NCBI RefSeq assembly: GCF_902753875.1
Contig: NZ_CADDTS010000042.1
Coordinates: forward strand, 61,250 to 125,249
From: Acinetobacter bouvetii
GTDB lineage: Bacteria > Pseudomonadota > Gammaproteobacteria > Pseudomonadales > Moraxellaceae
DNA: 64,000 bases
Direction: 5' to 3'
Below the pieces are notes generated by a model. The model did not search any database. It was given only the letters and a program-made list of their open reading frames with translations, and was not told the DNA's origin. The position numbers were made by a program, and so were the translations under genes. Positions 1 to 8,223 of this stretch are shown here, in pieces (within the stretch, counting starts at the first letter, position 1; each line of letters starts with the position of its first letter).

Positions 1-51
1 TAGGGTCACACTGATCATATGCACAATTTTCACCGTCAACTGCAAATCCAT
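1..51 (-). CDS. Probable SirB2-like membrane protein, N-terminal fragment
   Basis: Only the first 17 codons lie in the window; the gene runs off the left edge on the minus strand. The ATG at 51-49 follows an AAGGA ribosome-binding site and begins 12 bases after the stop of the BolA gene, so the two are probably co-transcribed. The visible peptide reads MDLQLTVKIVHMISVTL. The K-x-x-H-M start into a hydrophobic segment resembles SirB2/CopD-type small membrane proteins, but 17 residues cannot prove a family. Treat the name as a guess and the presence of a gene start as likely. Confidence 0.4.
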   Translation of the reverse strand, partial: MDLQLTVKIVHMISVTL

Positions 52-63
52 TATTTCAATTCC

Positions 64-375
64 TTATTCAGATTTTGGCGCATGTGCACATTCAGGACTA
101 GGCGTCTCTTGGCCTTGCCATTCTGAAGGAACAAAAGCATGAATAGCCAGTGCATGAATACGGCCAGGTGCAAGCAAATCACCCGCAGCGGCATAGATTT
201 TTTGATGGCGTTGTACTAAACGTAAGCCTTCAAATGCTTCACTGACCACAATCACTTTAAAATGTGATTCTTTGCCAGGGAAATATCCCCCATGGCCCGC
301 TGACTCATTTACCACCTCTAAATGTTGTGGTGATAAATCTTGAAGTCGCTGAATCAATTGTTGTTCTAAATTCAT
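64..375 (-). CDS. bolA: BolA family protein
   Basis: A 103-residue protein of normal BolA length. BolA proteins pair with monothiol glutaredoxins to handle or sense Fe-S clusters, and some act as transcriptional regulators. The family core is visible: HFKVIVVSEAFEGLRLVQRH (about residues 38-57), then the helix-turn ending IHALAIHAFVPSEW (about 75-88). An upstream in-frame Met at 495 would add 40 residues with no BolA similarity, so the Met at 375 is preferred. The tail carries an extra Cys and His (PECAHAPKSE). The next gene starts 12 bases after the stop. The exact subfamily (BolA or IbaG) is not settled. Confidence 0.85.
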   Translation of the reverse strand: MNLEQQLIQRLQDLSPQHLEVVNESAGHGGYFPGKESHFKVIVVSEAFEGLRLVQRHQKIYAAAGDLLAPGRIHALAIHAFVPSEWQGQETPSPECAHAPKSE

Positions 376-579
376 GAAGACTCTCCCAATCCAAATTAAC
401 AGTTTCTCTGACCTCAGTATAACGTGTTCCGATTCAATCTTTTGTGCATATGCTATAAATCCTTGATTGGATTCCACAGCATTTTTTCTTTTCAAAGATC
501 AATCTTGTTTACAAAAGCGTCACTTTGGCTAAAAATGCTTTTATTTTATGCAATCGATACAAGTTTTTTCACAAAGTTA

Positions 580-607
580 TTGACCCTATTTTTGCATACT
601 GTATTAT
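580..607 (+). promoter_or_regulatory. Sigma-70 promoter for the tRNA-Gly genes
   Basis: A -35 TTGACC (580-585) and a -10 TATTAT (602-607) are separated by 16 bases. The predicted start lies only a few bases before the mature tRNA at 617. Confidence 0.65.
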
Positions 608-616
608 ACACGGCAT

Positions 617-689
617 GCGGGAATAGCTCAGTTGGTAGAGCATAACCTTGCCAAGGTTGGGGTCGGGAGTTCGAGTCTCCTTTCCCGCT
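617..689 (+). tRNA. tRNA-Gly(GCC), first copy
   Basis: The cloverleaf is complete: a 7-bp acceptor stem GCGGGAA/TTCCCGC, the D-loop GCTCAGTTGGTAGAGC, an anticodon stem CCTT-GCC-AAGG giving anticodon GCC, and the T-arm with GTTCGAGTC. The discriminator base is T689. The DNA continues C-A-A-A rather than CCA, so the 3' CCA must be added enzymatically, unlike in the second copy. Confidence 0.97.
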
Positions 690-737
690 CAAAATTTTTT
701 CATTTAGTTTTTTCACTTAAAAAACTTTATAGACTCC

Positions 738-813
738 GCGGGAATAGCTCAGTTGGTAGAGCATAACCTTGCCAAGGTTGGGGTCGGGAGTTCGAGTCTC
801 CTTTCCCGCTCCA
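738..813 (+). tRNA. tRNA-Gly(GCC), second copy with encoded CCA
   Basis: The mature sequence matches the first copy, and the 3' CCA is encoded (811-813). It lies 48 bases after the first copy, presumably in the same transcript. Its 3' half from base 769 is the left arm of the direct repeat that bounds the island, so this tRNA was kept intact by the insertion. Confidence 0.97.
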
Positions 814-869
814 GATTCAAAAAGCCCTCATCGAAAGATGGGGGCTTTTTTATTGTTGATTTTATTATA
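769..869 (+). repeat. attL: direct repeat of tRNA-Gly 3' half plus terminator
   Basis: About 101 bases, from TTGCCAAGG in the anticodon arm through the tRNA terminator to GATTTTATTAT, recur at 34472-34572. The copies differ only by an A-tract length change and a small T/A change after the terminator. tRNA 3' ends are common targets of tyrosine integrases, and an integrase gene lies 840 bases away. Assigning it as an attachment site is an inference from this layout. Confidence 0.8.
821..853 (+). terminator. Terminator of the tRNA-Gly genes
   Basis: A hairpin AGCCC-CATC-GAAA-GATG-GGGCT is followed by a run of T. It lies just after the second tRNA and inside the duplicated att segment. Confidence 0.85.
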
Positions 870-937
870 TTTTTTGAAAATTCCCCTGTCTTTGTTAGTC
901 TATTCAATAAAAAAATATTCTTAAGATAATTTGTATT

Positions 938-1138
938 TTGTGACCAAGATGTGACCATAGCGTGCCCACGACAATAAAAATGGTCTCAATTGACCTTAAA
1001 TGCCCTCAATCGATCACCACTTTCAGAGCCTTTTTTGAAGGCAAAAAAGCAACCTGTTCTCTTCCAAACAATGTACTTTTTACCAAATGATCAAGGATTT
1101 GTGACCATTTCACTTTTTGATGTGACCATTTGTGACCA
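938..1138 (+). repeat. Five direct copies of (A/T)TGTGACCA near attL
   Basis: The motif (A/T)TGTGACCA occurs at 938-946, 949-957, 1099-1107, 1120-1128 and 1130-1138, all in the same orientation. The copies form two clusters between attL and the island repressor. A GTGACCA copy also occurs at 34341-34347, close to attR. Such arrays are typical of integrase arm-type or excisionase sites, but no binding evidence exists here. The rest of 870-1140 is AT-rich, and I see no convincing gene in it. Confidence 0.6.
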
Positions 1139-1140
1139 AA

Positions 1141-1368
1141 CTAGTCTTTATCATTTTGATTATTATCATTTTTTTTGAAAATCAATAAATCACCTACTTC
1201 CACATCTAATGCAATACAAATTTTATCAATTGTCTCAAAATCAATCCGTACAGATTCATCATTATAAAGTTTATGTAAAGTAGATTTATTAATTCCAGTA
1301 CTTCTCACCAAATCAGCAACCTTAAGTTTCCTTTCTGCTAATAGAACTGCCAAGTTTGAAATAATCAT
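1141..1368 (-). CDS. Small Xre-family (Cro/CI-type) regulator
   Basis: A 75-residue protein that is almost all one helix-turn-helix domain. LAVLLAERKLKVADLVRSTG (about 6-25) is followed by INKSTLHKLYNDES as recognition helix and a turn ending IALDVEVGDLL. It matches the compact HTH_26/Xre type used as phage and island repressors. A hydrophilic tail (KKNDNNQNDKD) follows. It is transcribed away from the excisionase and integrase genes, and the shared upstream region has two palindromes, so it probably represses both directions. The start at 1368 gives a complete domain. Confidence 0.8.
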   Translation of the reverse strand: MIISNLAVLLAERKLKVADLVRSTGINKSTLHKLYNDESVRIDFETIDKICIALDVEVGDLLIFKKNDNNQNDKD

Positions 1369-1403
1369 AAAATTTCCCAGTTAAATCATAAAAAGTACTT
1401 GCA

Positions 1404-1450
1404 AAGACATAAAAATATGATAATTTATGTCTTAGGAATAATTTTTCCTA
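1404..1450. promoter_or_regulatory. Divergent operator region with two palindromes
   Basis: Between the divergent repressor and excisionase genes are AAGACATAAA (1404-1413) / TTTATGTCTT (1424-1433), a perfect 10-bp inverted repeat with a 10-bp spacer, and TAGGAA (1433-1438) / TTCCTA (1445-1450) with a 6-bp spacer. Position and symmetry suit operators for the Xre repressor. Which protein binds is inferred. Confidence 0.6.
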
Positions 1451-1480
1451 GTTACCTAGTAAAAAATATGAGGCTCTATT

Positions 1481-1690
1481 ATGTCATATACCTATCTCAC
1501 AGCCCAGCAACTGGCTGAAAAAATCCAGTACGACGCTCGTACTATTCGTAACCAAATGAAGGACAGCATCTTCATTGAAGGGGTTCACTACATCCGTCCT
1601 TTTGGTGGTCGCAAGATTCTTTTTGTTTGGGAACGCATTGAAACAGAAATGCTTAAATTCACTGGTTTAAGCATGGATGCTCTGCAATAA
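1481..1690 (+). CDS. Excisionase-like small DNA-binding protein
   Basis: A 69-residue protein starting YLTAQQLAEKIQYDARTIRN, an AlpA/MerR-like winged-helix start in which the target is read by a short HTH. FIEGVHYIRPFGGRKILFVW follows, typical of phage excisionase or AlpA-like proteins that name a wing strand before the last helix. It lies 19 bases before the integrase with which it probably acts in directing excision. AlpA-type transcription activator is the alternative. The family is assigned by pattern only. Confidence 0.65.
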   Translation: MSYTYLTAQQLAEKIQYDARTIRNQMKDSIFIEGVHYIRPFGGRKILFVWERIETEMLKFTGLSMDALQ

Positions 1691-1709
1691 AGCTTGGGAG
1701 GTTTAATTG

Positions 1710-2891
1710 ATGGCTACCATCCGGGAACGAAGTGGCAAACTGATTGCCGATTTTCGCTACATGGGCATCCGTTGCAGAGAAACAACCAATCTTGAAGACA
1801 ATGCCTATAACCGTCGCATTTTAAAAAAACGTCTCGAACAGCTTGAGGCAGAAATCACACTGGGAACTTTTGAATACGAAAAGTACTTTCCCAAAAGTAA
1901 ACGTGTCGATGAATTTAAGGAAAAAAGAAGTCAACAAATCGCTGTACAAACCAAGGTTCCTCTTTTTAAAGAGTTTACTGCGCTGTGGTTTAAGCAGAAA
2001 CAGGTTGAATGGAGAACATCCTATCAACACAAGGTTTCAATTATTATTAAAAATTATTTGATTCCTGCTTTTGGTAATCAGGTTCTCTCAAAAATCAAGA
2101 AGTCAGACTTGCTGAACTTCCGTGCATCCCTCGCCAAAGTGACTCACGGAAAAGATCAGACAAGCCTGAAAGCATCGCGGATTAATCAAATCATGACGCC
2201 TTTACGTATGATACTCAATGATGCAGCTGAACGATACGACTTTGAATCGCCTTATAAAAATATTAACAATCTGAAGGAAAGCAAGATTGAAGTCACACCT
2301 TTTTCTCTGGAAGAGGTGCATAAAATTCTTAGCACGGTGCGTGAAGACTTCCGCCCCTATTACACCATTCGCTTTTTTACGGGTATGCGTACCAGTGAAA
2401 TCGATGGTCTGCAATGGAAAAATATCGACTTACAGCGTCGTGAAATCCATATCAGAGAAGCGTTAGTGAATGGTGTTCTTGGTGGAACCAAAACTTATGG
2501 CTCTGACCGCACGATCCAGATGAATGACCGGGTTTACCAAGCTTTTCTGCAACAGAAAAGCTTAAATAATGGTAAATCAGAGTTTGTATTCTGTAATCGT
2601 GACGGTGGACCTCTCGATTATCGTCTGGTGAATAAACGTGTCTGGCATCCGATCTTGCGATTTCTAGGATTAAAGCCTAGAAGAGCCTATCAAACACGTC
2701 ATACCGCAGCAACGCTCTGGCTGTCGGCAGGAGAAAATCCTGAATGGATCGCACGTCAATTGGGACATTCAACGACTGAAATGCTATTCCGGGTCTATAG
2801 CCGCTACATACCCAATGTTACCCGTCGTGATGGCAGTGCATTTGAAGCCATGTTGGAAAAACTAAATACAGAGGAGCTTGCACATGAATAG
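1710..2891 (+). CDS. int: Tyrosine-type site-specific integrase
   Basis: A 393-residue phage-type integrase that would insert the island at the tRNA-Gly 3' end. An N-terminal arm-binding part (about 1-70) is followed by a SAM-like core-binding domain (about 85-180, FKEFTALWFKQKQVEWRTSY) and the catalytic domain. Catalytic residues seen are Arg227 in FFTGMRTSEIDGL, Arg330-His331 in YQTRHTAATL, His353 in QLGHST, and nucleophile Tyr363 in RVYSRYI. The usual first His of the H-x-x-R box is Tyr327, a substitution found in many phage integrases. ATG 1710 is preferred over TTG 1707 because GGGAGG lies 8 bases upstream. The gene overlaps the next by 8 bases. Confidence 0.93.
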   Translation: MATIRERSGKLIADFRYMGIRCRETTNLEDNAYNRRILKKRLEQLEAEITLGTFEYEKYFPKSKRVDEFKEKRSQQIAVQTKVPLFKEFTALWFKQKQVEWRTSYQHKVSIIIKNYLIPAFGNQVLSKIKKSDLLNFRASLAKVTHGKDQTSLKASRINQIMTPLRMILNDAAERYDFESPYKNINNLKESKIEVTPFSLEEVHKILSTVREDFRPYYTIRFFTGMRTSEIDGLQWKNIDLQRREIHIREALVNGVLGGTKTYGSDRTIQMNDRVYQAFLQQKSLNNGKSEFVFCNRDGGPLDYRLVNKRVWHPILRFLGLKPRRAYQTRHTAATLWLSAGENPEWIARQLGHSTTEMLFRVYSRYIPNVTRRDGSAFEAMLEKLNTEELAHE

Positions 2892-3132
2892 TAAAGCTTT
2901 CTTTGGTGGTGTGGTCGTCAGTCCTGAAGCAGATATGGTGGCTCGTGAATTAATCCATGAGCTACACATTCCCAAACTGCACAATCTGGCATTTCTACTC
3001 AAAGTTAACAAATGCTTCGATGATCATCAGGCGTTGAGACTTTGGCTACAGCGAATGCTGGATGATGGACAAGCCCATTACGATGATTTAGCCCAACAGG
3101 CCCGCATCCGGTTAATGAGCCTGGCTCCCTGA
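2884..3132 (+). CDS. Hypothetical protein of the island module
   Basis: An 82-residue protein starting at ATG 2884 behind a GAGGAG ribosome-binding site inside the end of the integrase gene, so the two are translationally linked. I do not recognise the family. It begins with a small hydrophobic stretch (AFFGGVVVSPEADMVARELI) and continues as predicted amphipathic helices with several His and Leu (ELHIPKLHNLAFLL, QALRLWLQRML). No catalytic motif is visible. Its place between integrase and replication genes suggests a role in the element, not in host metabolism. Confidence 0.65.
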   Translation: MNSKAFFGGVVVSPEADMVARELIHELHIPKLHNLAFLLKVNKCFDDHQALRLWLQRMLDDGQAHYDDLAQQARIRLMSLAP

Positions 3133-3200
3133 TCTAATAAATATACAAGGTCATCTACTTGATGACCTTAGCCCCTCTATACCTATAAAAAGGTGAACAC

Positions 3201-3773
3201 ATGCATAAAGATATTTCAATTTGGATGCCACTATATATTGGCGACTTACAGGCGAAATTTGCACGAATGACAGCAGAACAAATTGGTGCGGCACTGCTGT
3301 TAATGATGGATTTCTGGAAAAATGGTGCTATTCCTCATGACCTGGCGACAGTATGTAGCATCACAAAATTATCGCAAAATACCAAGGCTAAAACCTTGTT
3401 GAATACGCTGTTGGCCCTGGAATTGTTTGAAATTGAATCTGAGCAGATTCATTCAAATTTTTTAACCAGTTTAAAAAGCCAGGCATTGCAAAATCAGCAA
3501 ATGAAATCTGATAAAGCTAAAAATGCAGCTCAAGCACGTTGGGGAAAATCCGCAAGTAATGCTCAAGCATCAGCCAATCAACAAAAAGTAAATACTCAAG
3601 CAAATCATGAGCATAGCCCGAGTATTACTCAAGCCATGCTTGAACCATGCCCTTCATCTTCATCTTCATCTTCATCTTCATCTTCATCTTCATCTTCATC
3701 TTCATCTTCATCTTCATCTTCAAATTTTGAAGAAAAAAATGAGGTTTTTTTAGAAAATTCCAAATGGATTTAG
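3201..3773 (+). CDS. DUF1376-domain protein with poly-serine tract
   Basis: A 190-residue protein. The first 100 residues match the DUF1376 pattern found beside phage replication genes: DISIWMPLYIGDLQAKFARM, then EQIGAALLLMMDFWKNG. The middle is low-complexity and rich in Ala, Gln and Asn. Codons for 23 consecutive serines follow, written by a TCATCT repeat, then an acidic tail (NFEEKNEVFLEN). DUF1376 proteins often sit before a DnaC-like loader, as here (next gene 10 bases on), suggesting a part in initiating element replication. The serine tract is probably a flexible linker or a slippage product. Confidence 0.75.
   Translation: MHKDISIWMPLYIGDLQAKFARMTAEQIGAALLLMMDFWKNGAIPHDLATVCSITKLSQNTKAKTLLNTLLALELFEIESEQIHSNFLTSLKSQALQNQQMKSDKAKNAAQARWGKSASNAQASANQQKVNTQANHEHSPSITQAMLEPCPSSSSSSSSSSSSSSSSSSSSSSSNFEEKNEVFLENSKWI
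3654..3722 (+). repeat. TCATCT hexanucleotide repeat (11.5 units)
   Basis: A perfect run of TCATCT encodes 23 serines inside the DUF1376 gene. Unit loss or gain by slippage would change protein length by two serines without shifting the frame. Confidence 0.95.
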
Positions 3774-3783
3774 GAGAAGGATC

Positions 3784-4530
3784 ATGAATACCATGCTTAA
3801 AACGCTCCAGTTGCGCGCAGAAACAACAGAAACACTTTGCCCTACCCATCATATACCCCTGATGGAAATTGCCGGTCACAGGCTCTGTAAATTGTGTGCG
3901 AAAGAAACCGTCCATCACTCACATGCAGCCTATGCAGATGAGCTGCAACAGCGATTGCTACAACAGAAAATCAAAAACTCAGGGCTCAATAAACGCTACC
4001 TGGATCGTGGCTTCAAGAATTATGTAGTTGCCTGTCCTGCACAAGACAATGCCATCAAACTATGTCAGGCCTTTGCACAGCAGATTATTTCTGACCACAA
4101 CCCGAACATGTTGATGATTGGTACACCAGGTACAGGCAAAACCCATCTGAGTGCATCAATCATTCGCAACATTCTACATAACAGTACAAAATCTGCACGC
4201 TACTATACCAGTGCAGAAATTGCTCAAAAAATGATGGACACCTGGTCAGATGCTTCACGCTCTGAAAAGGAAGTTATCGAGCATTTCTCCAGTTTTGATT
4301 TATTGGTGATTGATGAATATGGCTTGCATGACCGGCATGAGAAACGTCTGGAGATGGTGCATAAAGTTCTGTATAGCCGTTATGACAATATGAAGTCCAC
4401 ACTGCTAATTTCCAATTTCACATTACAGAATATGCAGCGGGATTTAGGTGTCCGATTATGGTCACGCTTACACGAGAATAATTTAATTACGATACCATGC
4501 TATTGGGAAGACAACAGGCTTCTTCCTTAA
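3784..4530 (+). CDS. DnaC/IstB-like helicase loader ATPase
   Basis: A 248-residue AAA+ ATPase of the DnaC/IstB type, which loads the replicative DnaB helicase onto an origin. A short Cys/His cluster at the N-terminus (Cys19, His22/23, Cys35, Cys38) may bind zinc. The P-loop is GTPGTGKT (113-120), Walker B is LLVIDE (173-178), and an arginine-rich C-terminal part follows (RDLGVRLWSRL). The residues KRYLDRGFKNYV before the P-loop are typical of DnaC. In phages and satellites such genes let the element take over host helicase. No DnaB-type helicase lies nearby, so it must use the host's. Confidence 0.85.
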   Translation: MNTMLKTLQLRAETTETLCPTHHIPLMEIAGHRLCKLCAKETVHHSHAAYADELQQRLLQQKIKNSGLNKRYLDRGFKNYVVACPAQDNAIKLCQAFAQQIISDHNPNMLMIGTPGTGKTHLSASIIRNILHNSTKSARYYTSAEIAQKMMDTWSDASRSEKEVIEHFSSFDLLVIDEYGLHDRHEKRLEMVHKVLYSRYDNMKSTLLISNFTLQNMQRDLGVRLWSRLHENNLITIPCYWEDNRLLP

Positions 4531-4550
4531 AAGAAGCAATCATAATAAAA

Positions 4551-4579
4551 GTGTAAAACCATCCAATATGGTTTTACAC
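4551..4579 (+). terminator. Terminator after the helicase-loader gene
   Basis: GTGTAAAACCAT and ATGGTTTTACAC form a perfect 12-bp hairpin with a 5-base loop, 21 bases after the stop. No long T run follows. A second, weaker A/T-flanked hairpin lies near 4624-4650. Confidence 0.7.
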
Positions 4580-5041
4580 TCTAAAATCTATTAAATCATC
4601 CATTGTAAAAATAATTATATTTAAAAAAAGTTGCTTTAAAGCCACTTTTTAAATCAACTAAAAATTAATATAATGTTTACCATATTTATAAAAATGCAAT
4701 ATACTTATAATATATAAAATATTAATTTCTAGGAAAAAAGATGAAATTTACTGCGAACAAATTCTTAATTCCATTAAGTCTAATTATATTACTAATAAGT
4801 TTTTTAATCATTTTATACCGACTTTCCATAAATTAGATAAAATAATTCAACATACTTAACCTGAATCTCGGATAAGGATTTTTCTTCAAAAATAAAAATA
4901 AAAATAAAAAGATAAACGTTATTTTAGGATTAACTTTTACAGATATTAGATTAAATTGCAGAGCTTTTTATGATCAAAATGATCGATCAGCTCAAAGATG
5001 AATGGTCTTAACTCCTTAAGCAGGATTCAGGTTACTTAATT
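4580..5041. other. AT-rich intergenic region with one micro-ORF
   Basis: This stretch between the loader and the IS5 remnant is very AT-rich. It holds the second hairpin and the 31-codon membrane ORF listed separately. Otherwise I see no gene; A-rich tracts near 4885-4910 may be old slippage repeats. Confidence 0.6.
4741..4836 (+). CDS. 31-aa single-span membrane micropeptide
   Basis: ATG 4741 is preceded by AGGAAAAAAG, a good ribosome-binding site. The peptide starts with a basic MKFTANKF, followed by about 18 hydrophobic residues (LIPLSLIILLISFLIILY) and a short basic end RLSIN. This layout suits small holin-like, type I toxin or regulatory membrane peptides. Function is unknown, and the call rests on the start signal and hydrophobicity alone. 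It is too short for normal gene finders. Confidence 0.45.
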   Translation: MKFTANKFLIPLSLIILLISFLIILYRLSIN

Positions 5042-5960
5042 AGATCTCTTTCATAAGTCATTTTTCACTCAATTCCATATGGTAAATTCCAGCGATTAAG
5101 TTGAATCTCAGACCGAGTCTCTTACCTCTATTTCGGTAACGGTCAGCTAGAATTTTAAAGGTCTTAAGTCGACCAAATACGTGCTCAATCCCGATTCTTC
5201 TTCTGTTAATCTCTTGGTTATACATTTTAAGCTGAGGATCTAACTTACAGTGCCGTTTGGCTTTTAACGGCAATAGGCTCTTAGTGTAAAAACAGCATAA
5301 ATTCCTTGATAGCCTTTATCTGCAAGGATAAAAGCCCCTTCAGGAATTTGATTTAAATTGCGTTTGAGCAACTCGAAATCATGCACTGCACCGGGACTGC
5401 TACATAAACTAAGAATTTGCTGAGTTTTATAGTGAATCATGGCCTGTACTTTAAAGGTATGCGTCTTTTTCTTGCCGCTATAGCTTTTCTTCTGTTTTTT
5501 TAGGTCTTTGTATTGGAATTTCTGTGGCATCCACGATGACAACATTCCAGTCTATACCTTCACCTGCAGGTAAATTCTTCGGTAAATTGAACAGGTTTGA
5601 CTGAATTAAGCAGTCTTCCACATGACGTACAATTCGCGAAGCTGTTGGCTCTGAAACACCATAGCTTGTTGCAATGTGAAATAAAGTTCGATACTAGCGC
5701 CAATAGCTCAGACACAGAAGAACCTGGTCTTCGAGACTTAGCTTGGATAGTCTACCTTTAGCAGGAACCTGCTTCTGTAATTGTTCCACCATTACATAAA
5801 AGGTTGACCATGAGATGCCTGTATATCGCTTAAACTGTGTTTCAGAAAGCTTCTTCGAATCGATGTGTTTCATCAGCAGATTATGCATTAATGCTAAAAA
5901 ATCCGGGGTACAAATATTAATCAAAAAGATGATCGCTTTTTTGATTTATGAAAGAGATCT
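5042..5960 (-). mobile_element. Degraded IS5-family insertion sequence
   Basis: AGATCTCTTTCATAA (5042-5056) and its reverse complement TTATGAAAGAGATCT (5946-5960) form near-terminal inverted repeats around a broken transposase. ATT occurs directly outside both ends (5039-5041 and 5961-5963) and may be the target duplication. Length is about 919 bp, typical of the smaller IS5 groups. Confidence 0.8.
5058..5924 (-). pseudogene. IS5-family DDE transposase, frameshifted
   Basis: Three minus-strand frames together rebuild one transposase. The N-terminal part (5924-5694) contains RYTGISWSTFYVMVEQL, a helix-turn-helix. The middle (about 5690-5264) contains VIVDATE with the first catalytic Asp, KKTHTFKVQAMIHY, and the second Asp in ILADKGYQGI. 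The C-terminal part (5273-5058) contains RRRIGIEHVFGRLKTFKI with the catalytic Glu. Frames break near 5690, near 5535 and at about 5270, so no active enzyme is made. It is a decayed passenger inside the island. Confidence 0.85.
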
Positions 5961-5994
5961 ATTAACTTGAAATTTTTACGCATCTTAAATTGAT

Positions 5995-6028
5995 AAAATC
6001 CGATTTAACCAATTTAAAACCGGATTTT
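5995..6028 (-). terminator. Terminator of ppk
   Basis: On the minus strand, AAAATCCG pairs with CGGATTTT just after the ppk stop, and T-rich sequence is present. The loop is long (18 bases) but holds further partial pairing. Confidence 0.6.
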
Positions 6029-6032
6029 TTTA

Positions 6033-8111
6033 TCAAATAATATCACCTAATAACATCTGTTGTGCATTATGAGGCTTTTGATCTTCTGTCGAGATGTTAC
6101 GACACCAACTACCATCACTTTGCAATAACCATGATTGCTGATTATCCATTAAATAATTTTCTAACCCTTGCTGATAAATTCTTTTTTTGAGTCCAGTATT
6201 TTCAATAGGAAAGCACACTTCAACACGTTTAAATAAATTACGCTCCATCCAGTCAGCACTAGAACAATACACACGTGTATCACCATTATTGTAAAAATAA
6301 TAGACACGAGTATGTTCAAGGAAACGTCCCACAATCGAACGGACACGAATATTTTCTGACAGTCCTGCTAGACCTGGACGTAAACAACAAATAGAACGAA
6401 TTATTAATTCTATTTTCACACCAGCTTGAGAAGCTTCGTATAATTTATTAATCAATTGAACTTCGGTTAGTGCATTGACCTTAATGATAATTTTTGCCGG
6501 TTTCCCTGCTTTCGCAAGCACAATCTCATTTTCAATAAAATTCATCAACTGACTATGCAAAGTAAATGGTGCATGTAGAAGTTTCTTTAACTTCACCATT
6601 TTGCCCATACCGGTTAATTCTTGAAAAATACGATGTACATCTTCACACAAATCTTGATTGGTCGTTAATAAACCGTAATCAGTGTAAATTTTGGCATTGC
6701 CAGCATGATAATTTCCTGTACCTAAATGTGCGTAGCGCACCAGTTTTTGATTTTCTCGGCGTACCACCAAAATCATTTTGGCATGAGTTTTATAGCCGAC
6801 AATGCCATATACCACCACAGCACCCGCTTCCTGTAAAACATTGGCAACAGCGATATTGGACTCTTCATCAAACCGTGCCCGTAATTCAATCACTGCGGTG
6901 ACTTCTTTACCATTTCGTGCCGCCTCAGCCAAAATTTGCACAATTTCTGAATTTGCACCGCTACGGTATAAGGTCTGTTTAATGGCCAAAACATGCGGAT
7001 CTTGCGCGGCTTCACGTAATAATCGAATTACAGGGGAAAATGATTCAAAAGGATGATGCAATAAAATATCTTGTTTCTGCATCGCACTGAAAATATTTGC
7101 AGATTTTTTCAGTATTTTTGGAATCACAGGAGTATGTGGCTCATAGCGTAAATATGGGCGTTTAAAATCCGAGACCAATCGAGCCAAATTAACAGGCCCG
7201 TCGACACGATACAATTGATGCGTATCCAAATCGAATTCTTTGAGTAAGTATTCATAAATATGTGTTGGACAATTTTTATTGACCTCCAAACGTACTGCCC
7301 GACCAAAACGGCGTGAACTGAGTTCGTCTTTTAAGGCTTCCGCTAAGTCTTCAACATCTTCAGTTAACGTTAAATCTGCATTTCGGGTTACTCTAAATTG
7401 ATAGCAACCCGTTGCCGTCATTCCCGGAAATAAATCAGACACATGAGTATGAATAATTGAAGAGAGCATCACATGATGCTCTTTGCCTTCGGTCAACTCA
7501 TCTGGCAAACGCACCACACGTGGCAATGAACGTGGTGCAGGAACCACTGCCAAATCGATCTGACGGCCAAAGGCATCCTTACCTTCCAAAGTCACAATGA
7601 AATTAAGTGATTTGTTGACCAAGCGTGGAAAGGGATGCGCAGGATCTAAACTTATTGGTGTTAAGGCTGGTGCAACCTGTTCCTGAAAATATTTTTTGAC
7701 CCAATTAGATTGTGCTTGAGTTAACTCTCCACGTCTTAAAAAGCTGATGCCTTCTTCTCTTAACTGCGGAAAAATTTGCTCATTTAAAATTTGATATTGG
7801 CGTTCAATCGCAGCATGTGCTGTCTCCGAAATTTGATGTAAAATTTCTTGTGGGGATAAACCATCAGCCGTTTGTATGTCTCGCTCTTGAACAAAATGTT
7901 CCAACATAGTTGCAACACGAATTTCAAAAAACTCATCTAAATTTCTAGAAAAAATTAATAAAAAATTCAATTTTTCTAAGAGTGGATTTAAAGGATCGAC
8001 CGCTTGTTCTAAGACACGTAAATTAAAATCTAAAATTGACAACTCGCGATTAATATATCGCTCAACTTGACCATATACCGGGGGGGAGGCTTGTGTAACT
8101 ACGGAATTCAT
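6033..8111 (-). CDS. ppk: Polyphosphate kinase 1
   Basis: A 692-residue PPK1 that reversibly moves the gamma phosphate of ATP onto inorganic polyphosphate, normally at the inner membrane. The N-terminal domain starts [19 protein letters not shown] (19-37). The phospholipase-D-like catalytic halves include LLHHPFESF (350-358), IKQTLYRSG (378-385) and GYKTHAKM with the autophosphorylated His443. HLGTGNYH (462-469) follows. Length is standard, and no key residue is missing. It lies inside the att-bounded island. The MgtC/DUF4010 and Na/Pi transporter genes upstream on the same strand suggest a phosphate-storage theme, although a 112-base gap separates them. Confidence 0.95.
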   Translation of the reverse strand: MNSVVTQASPPVYGQVERYINRELSILDFNLRVLEQAVDPLNPLLEKLNFLLIFSRNLDEFFEIRVATMLEHFVQERDIQTADGLSPQEILHQISETAHAAIERQYQILNEQIFPQLREEGISFLRRGELTQAQSNWVKKYFQEQVAPALTPISLDPAHPFPRLVNKSLNFIVTLEGKDAFGRQIDLAVVPAPRSLPRVVRLPDELTEGKEHHVMLSSIIHTHVSDLFPGMTATGCYQFRVTRNADLTLTEDVEDLAEALKDELSSRRFGRAVRLEVNKNCPTHIYEYLLKEFDLDTHQLYRVDGPVNLARLVSDFKRPYLRYEPHTPVIPKILKKSANIFSAMQKQDILLHHPFESFSPVIRLLREAAQDPHVLAIKQTLYRSGANSEIVQILAEAARNGKEVTAVIELRARFDEESNIAVANVLQEAGAVVVYGIVGYKTHAKMILVVRRENQKLVRYAHLGTGNYHAGNAKIYTDYGLLTTNQDLCEDVHRIFQELTGMGKMVKLKKLLHAPFTLHSQLMNFIENEIVLAKAGKPAKIIIKVNALTEVQLINKLYEASQAGVKIELIIRSICCLRPGLAGLSENIRVRSIVGRFLEHTRVYYFYNNGDTRVYCSSADWMERNLFKRVEVCFPIENTGLKKRIYQQGLENYLMDNQQSWLLQSDGSWCRNISTEDQKPHNAQQMLLGDII

Positions 8112-8223
8112 ATACTACCCATATTTCTTAAAAGCAATGCCATTTTTAGTTGGCTAAAAATAAATAGAATTACAAAACAAAAACTTAAATACCATTCTAA
8201 AATATTGAAAATAAATCCTAAAT

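Noticed and set aside
990..1178. A 62-codon plus-strand ORF before the repressor
   Set aside because: It spans the repeat array and runs into the repressor gene on the other strand, has no ribosome-binding site and has biased composition.
3654..3722. CRISPR-like array
   Set aside because: The unit is six bases, perfectly tandem and inside a reading frame; there are no spacers.
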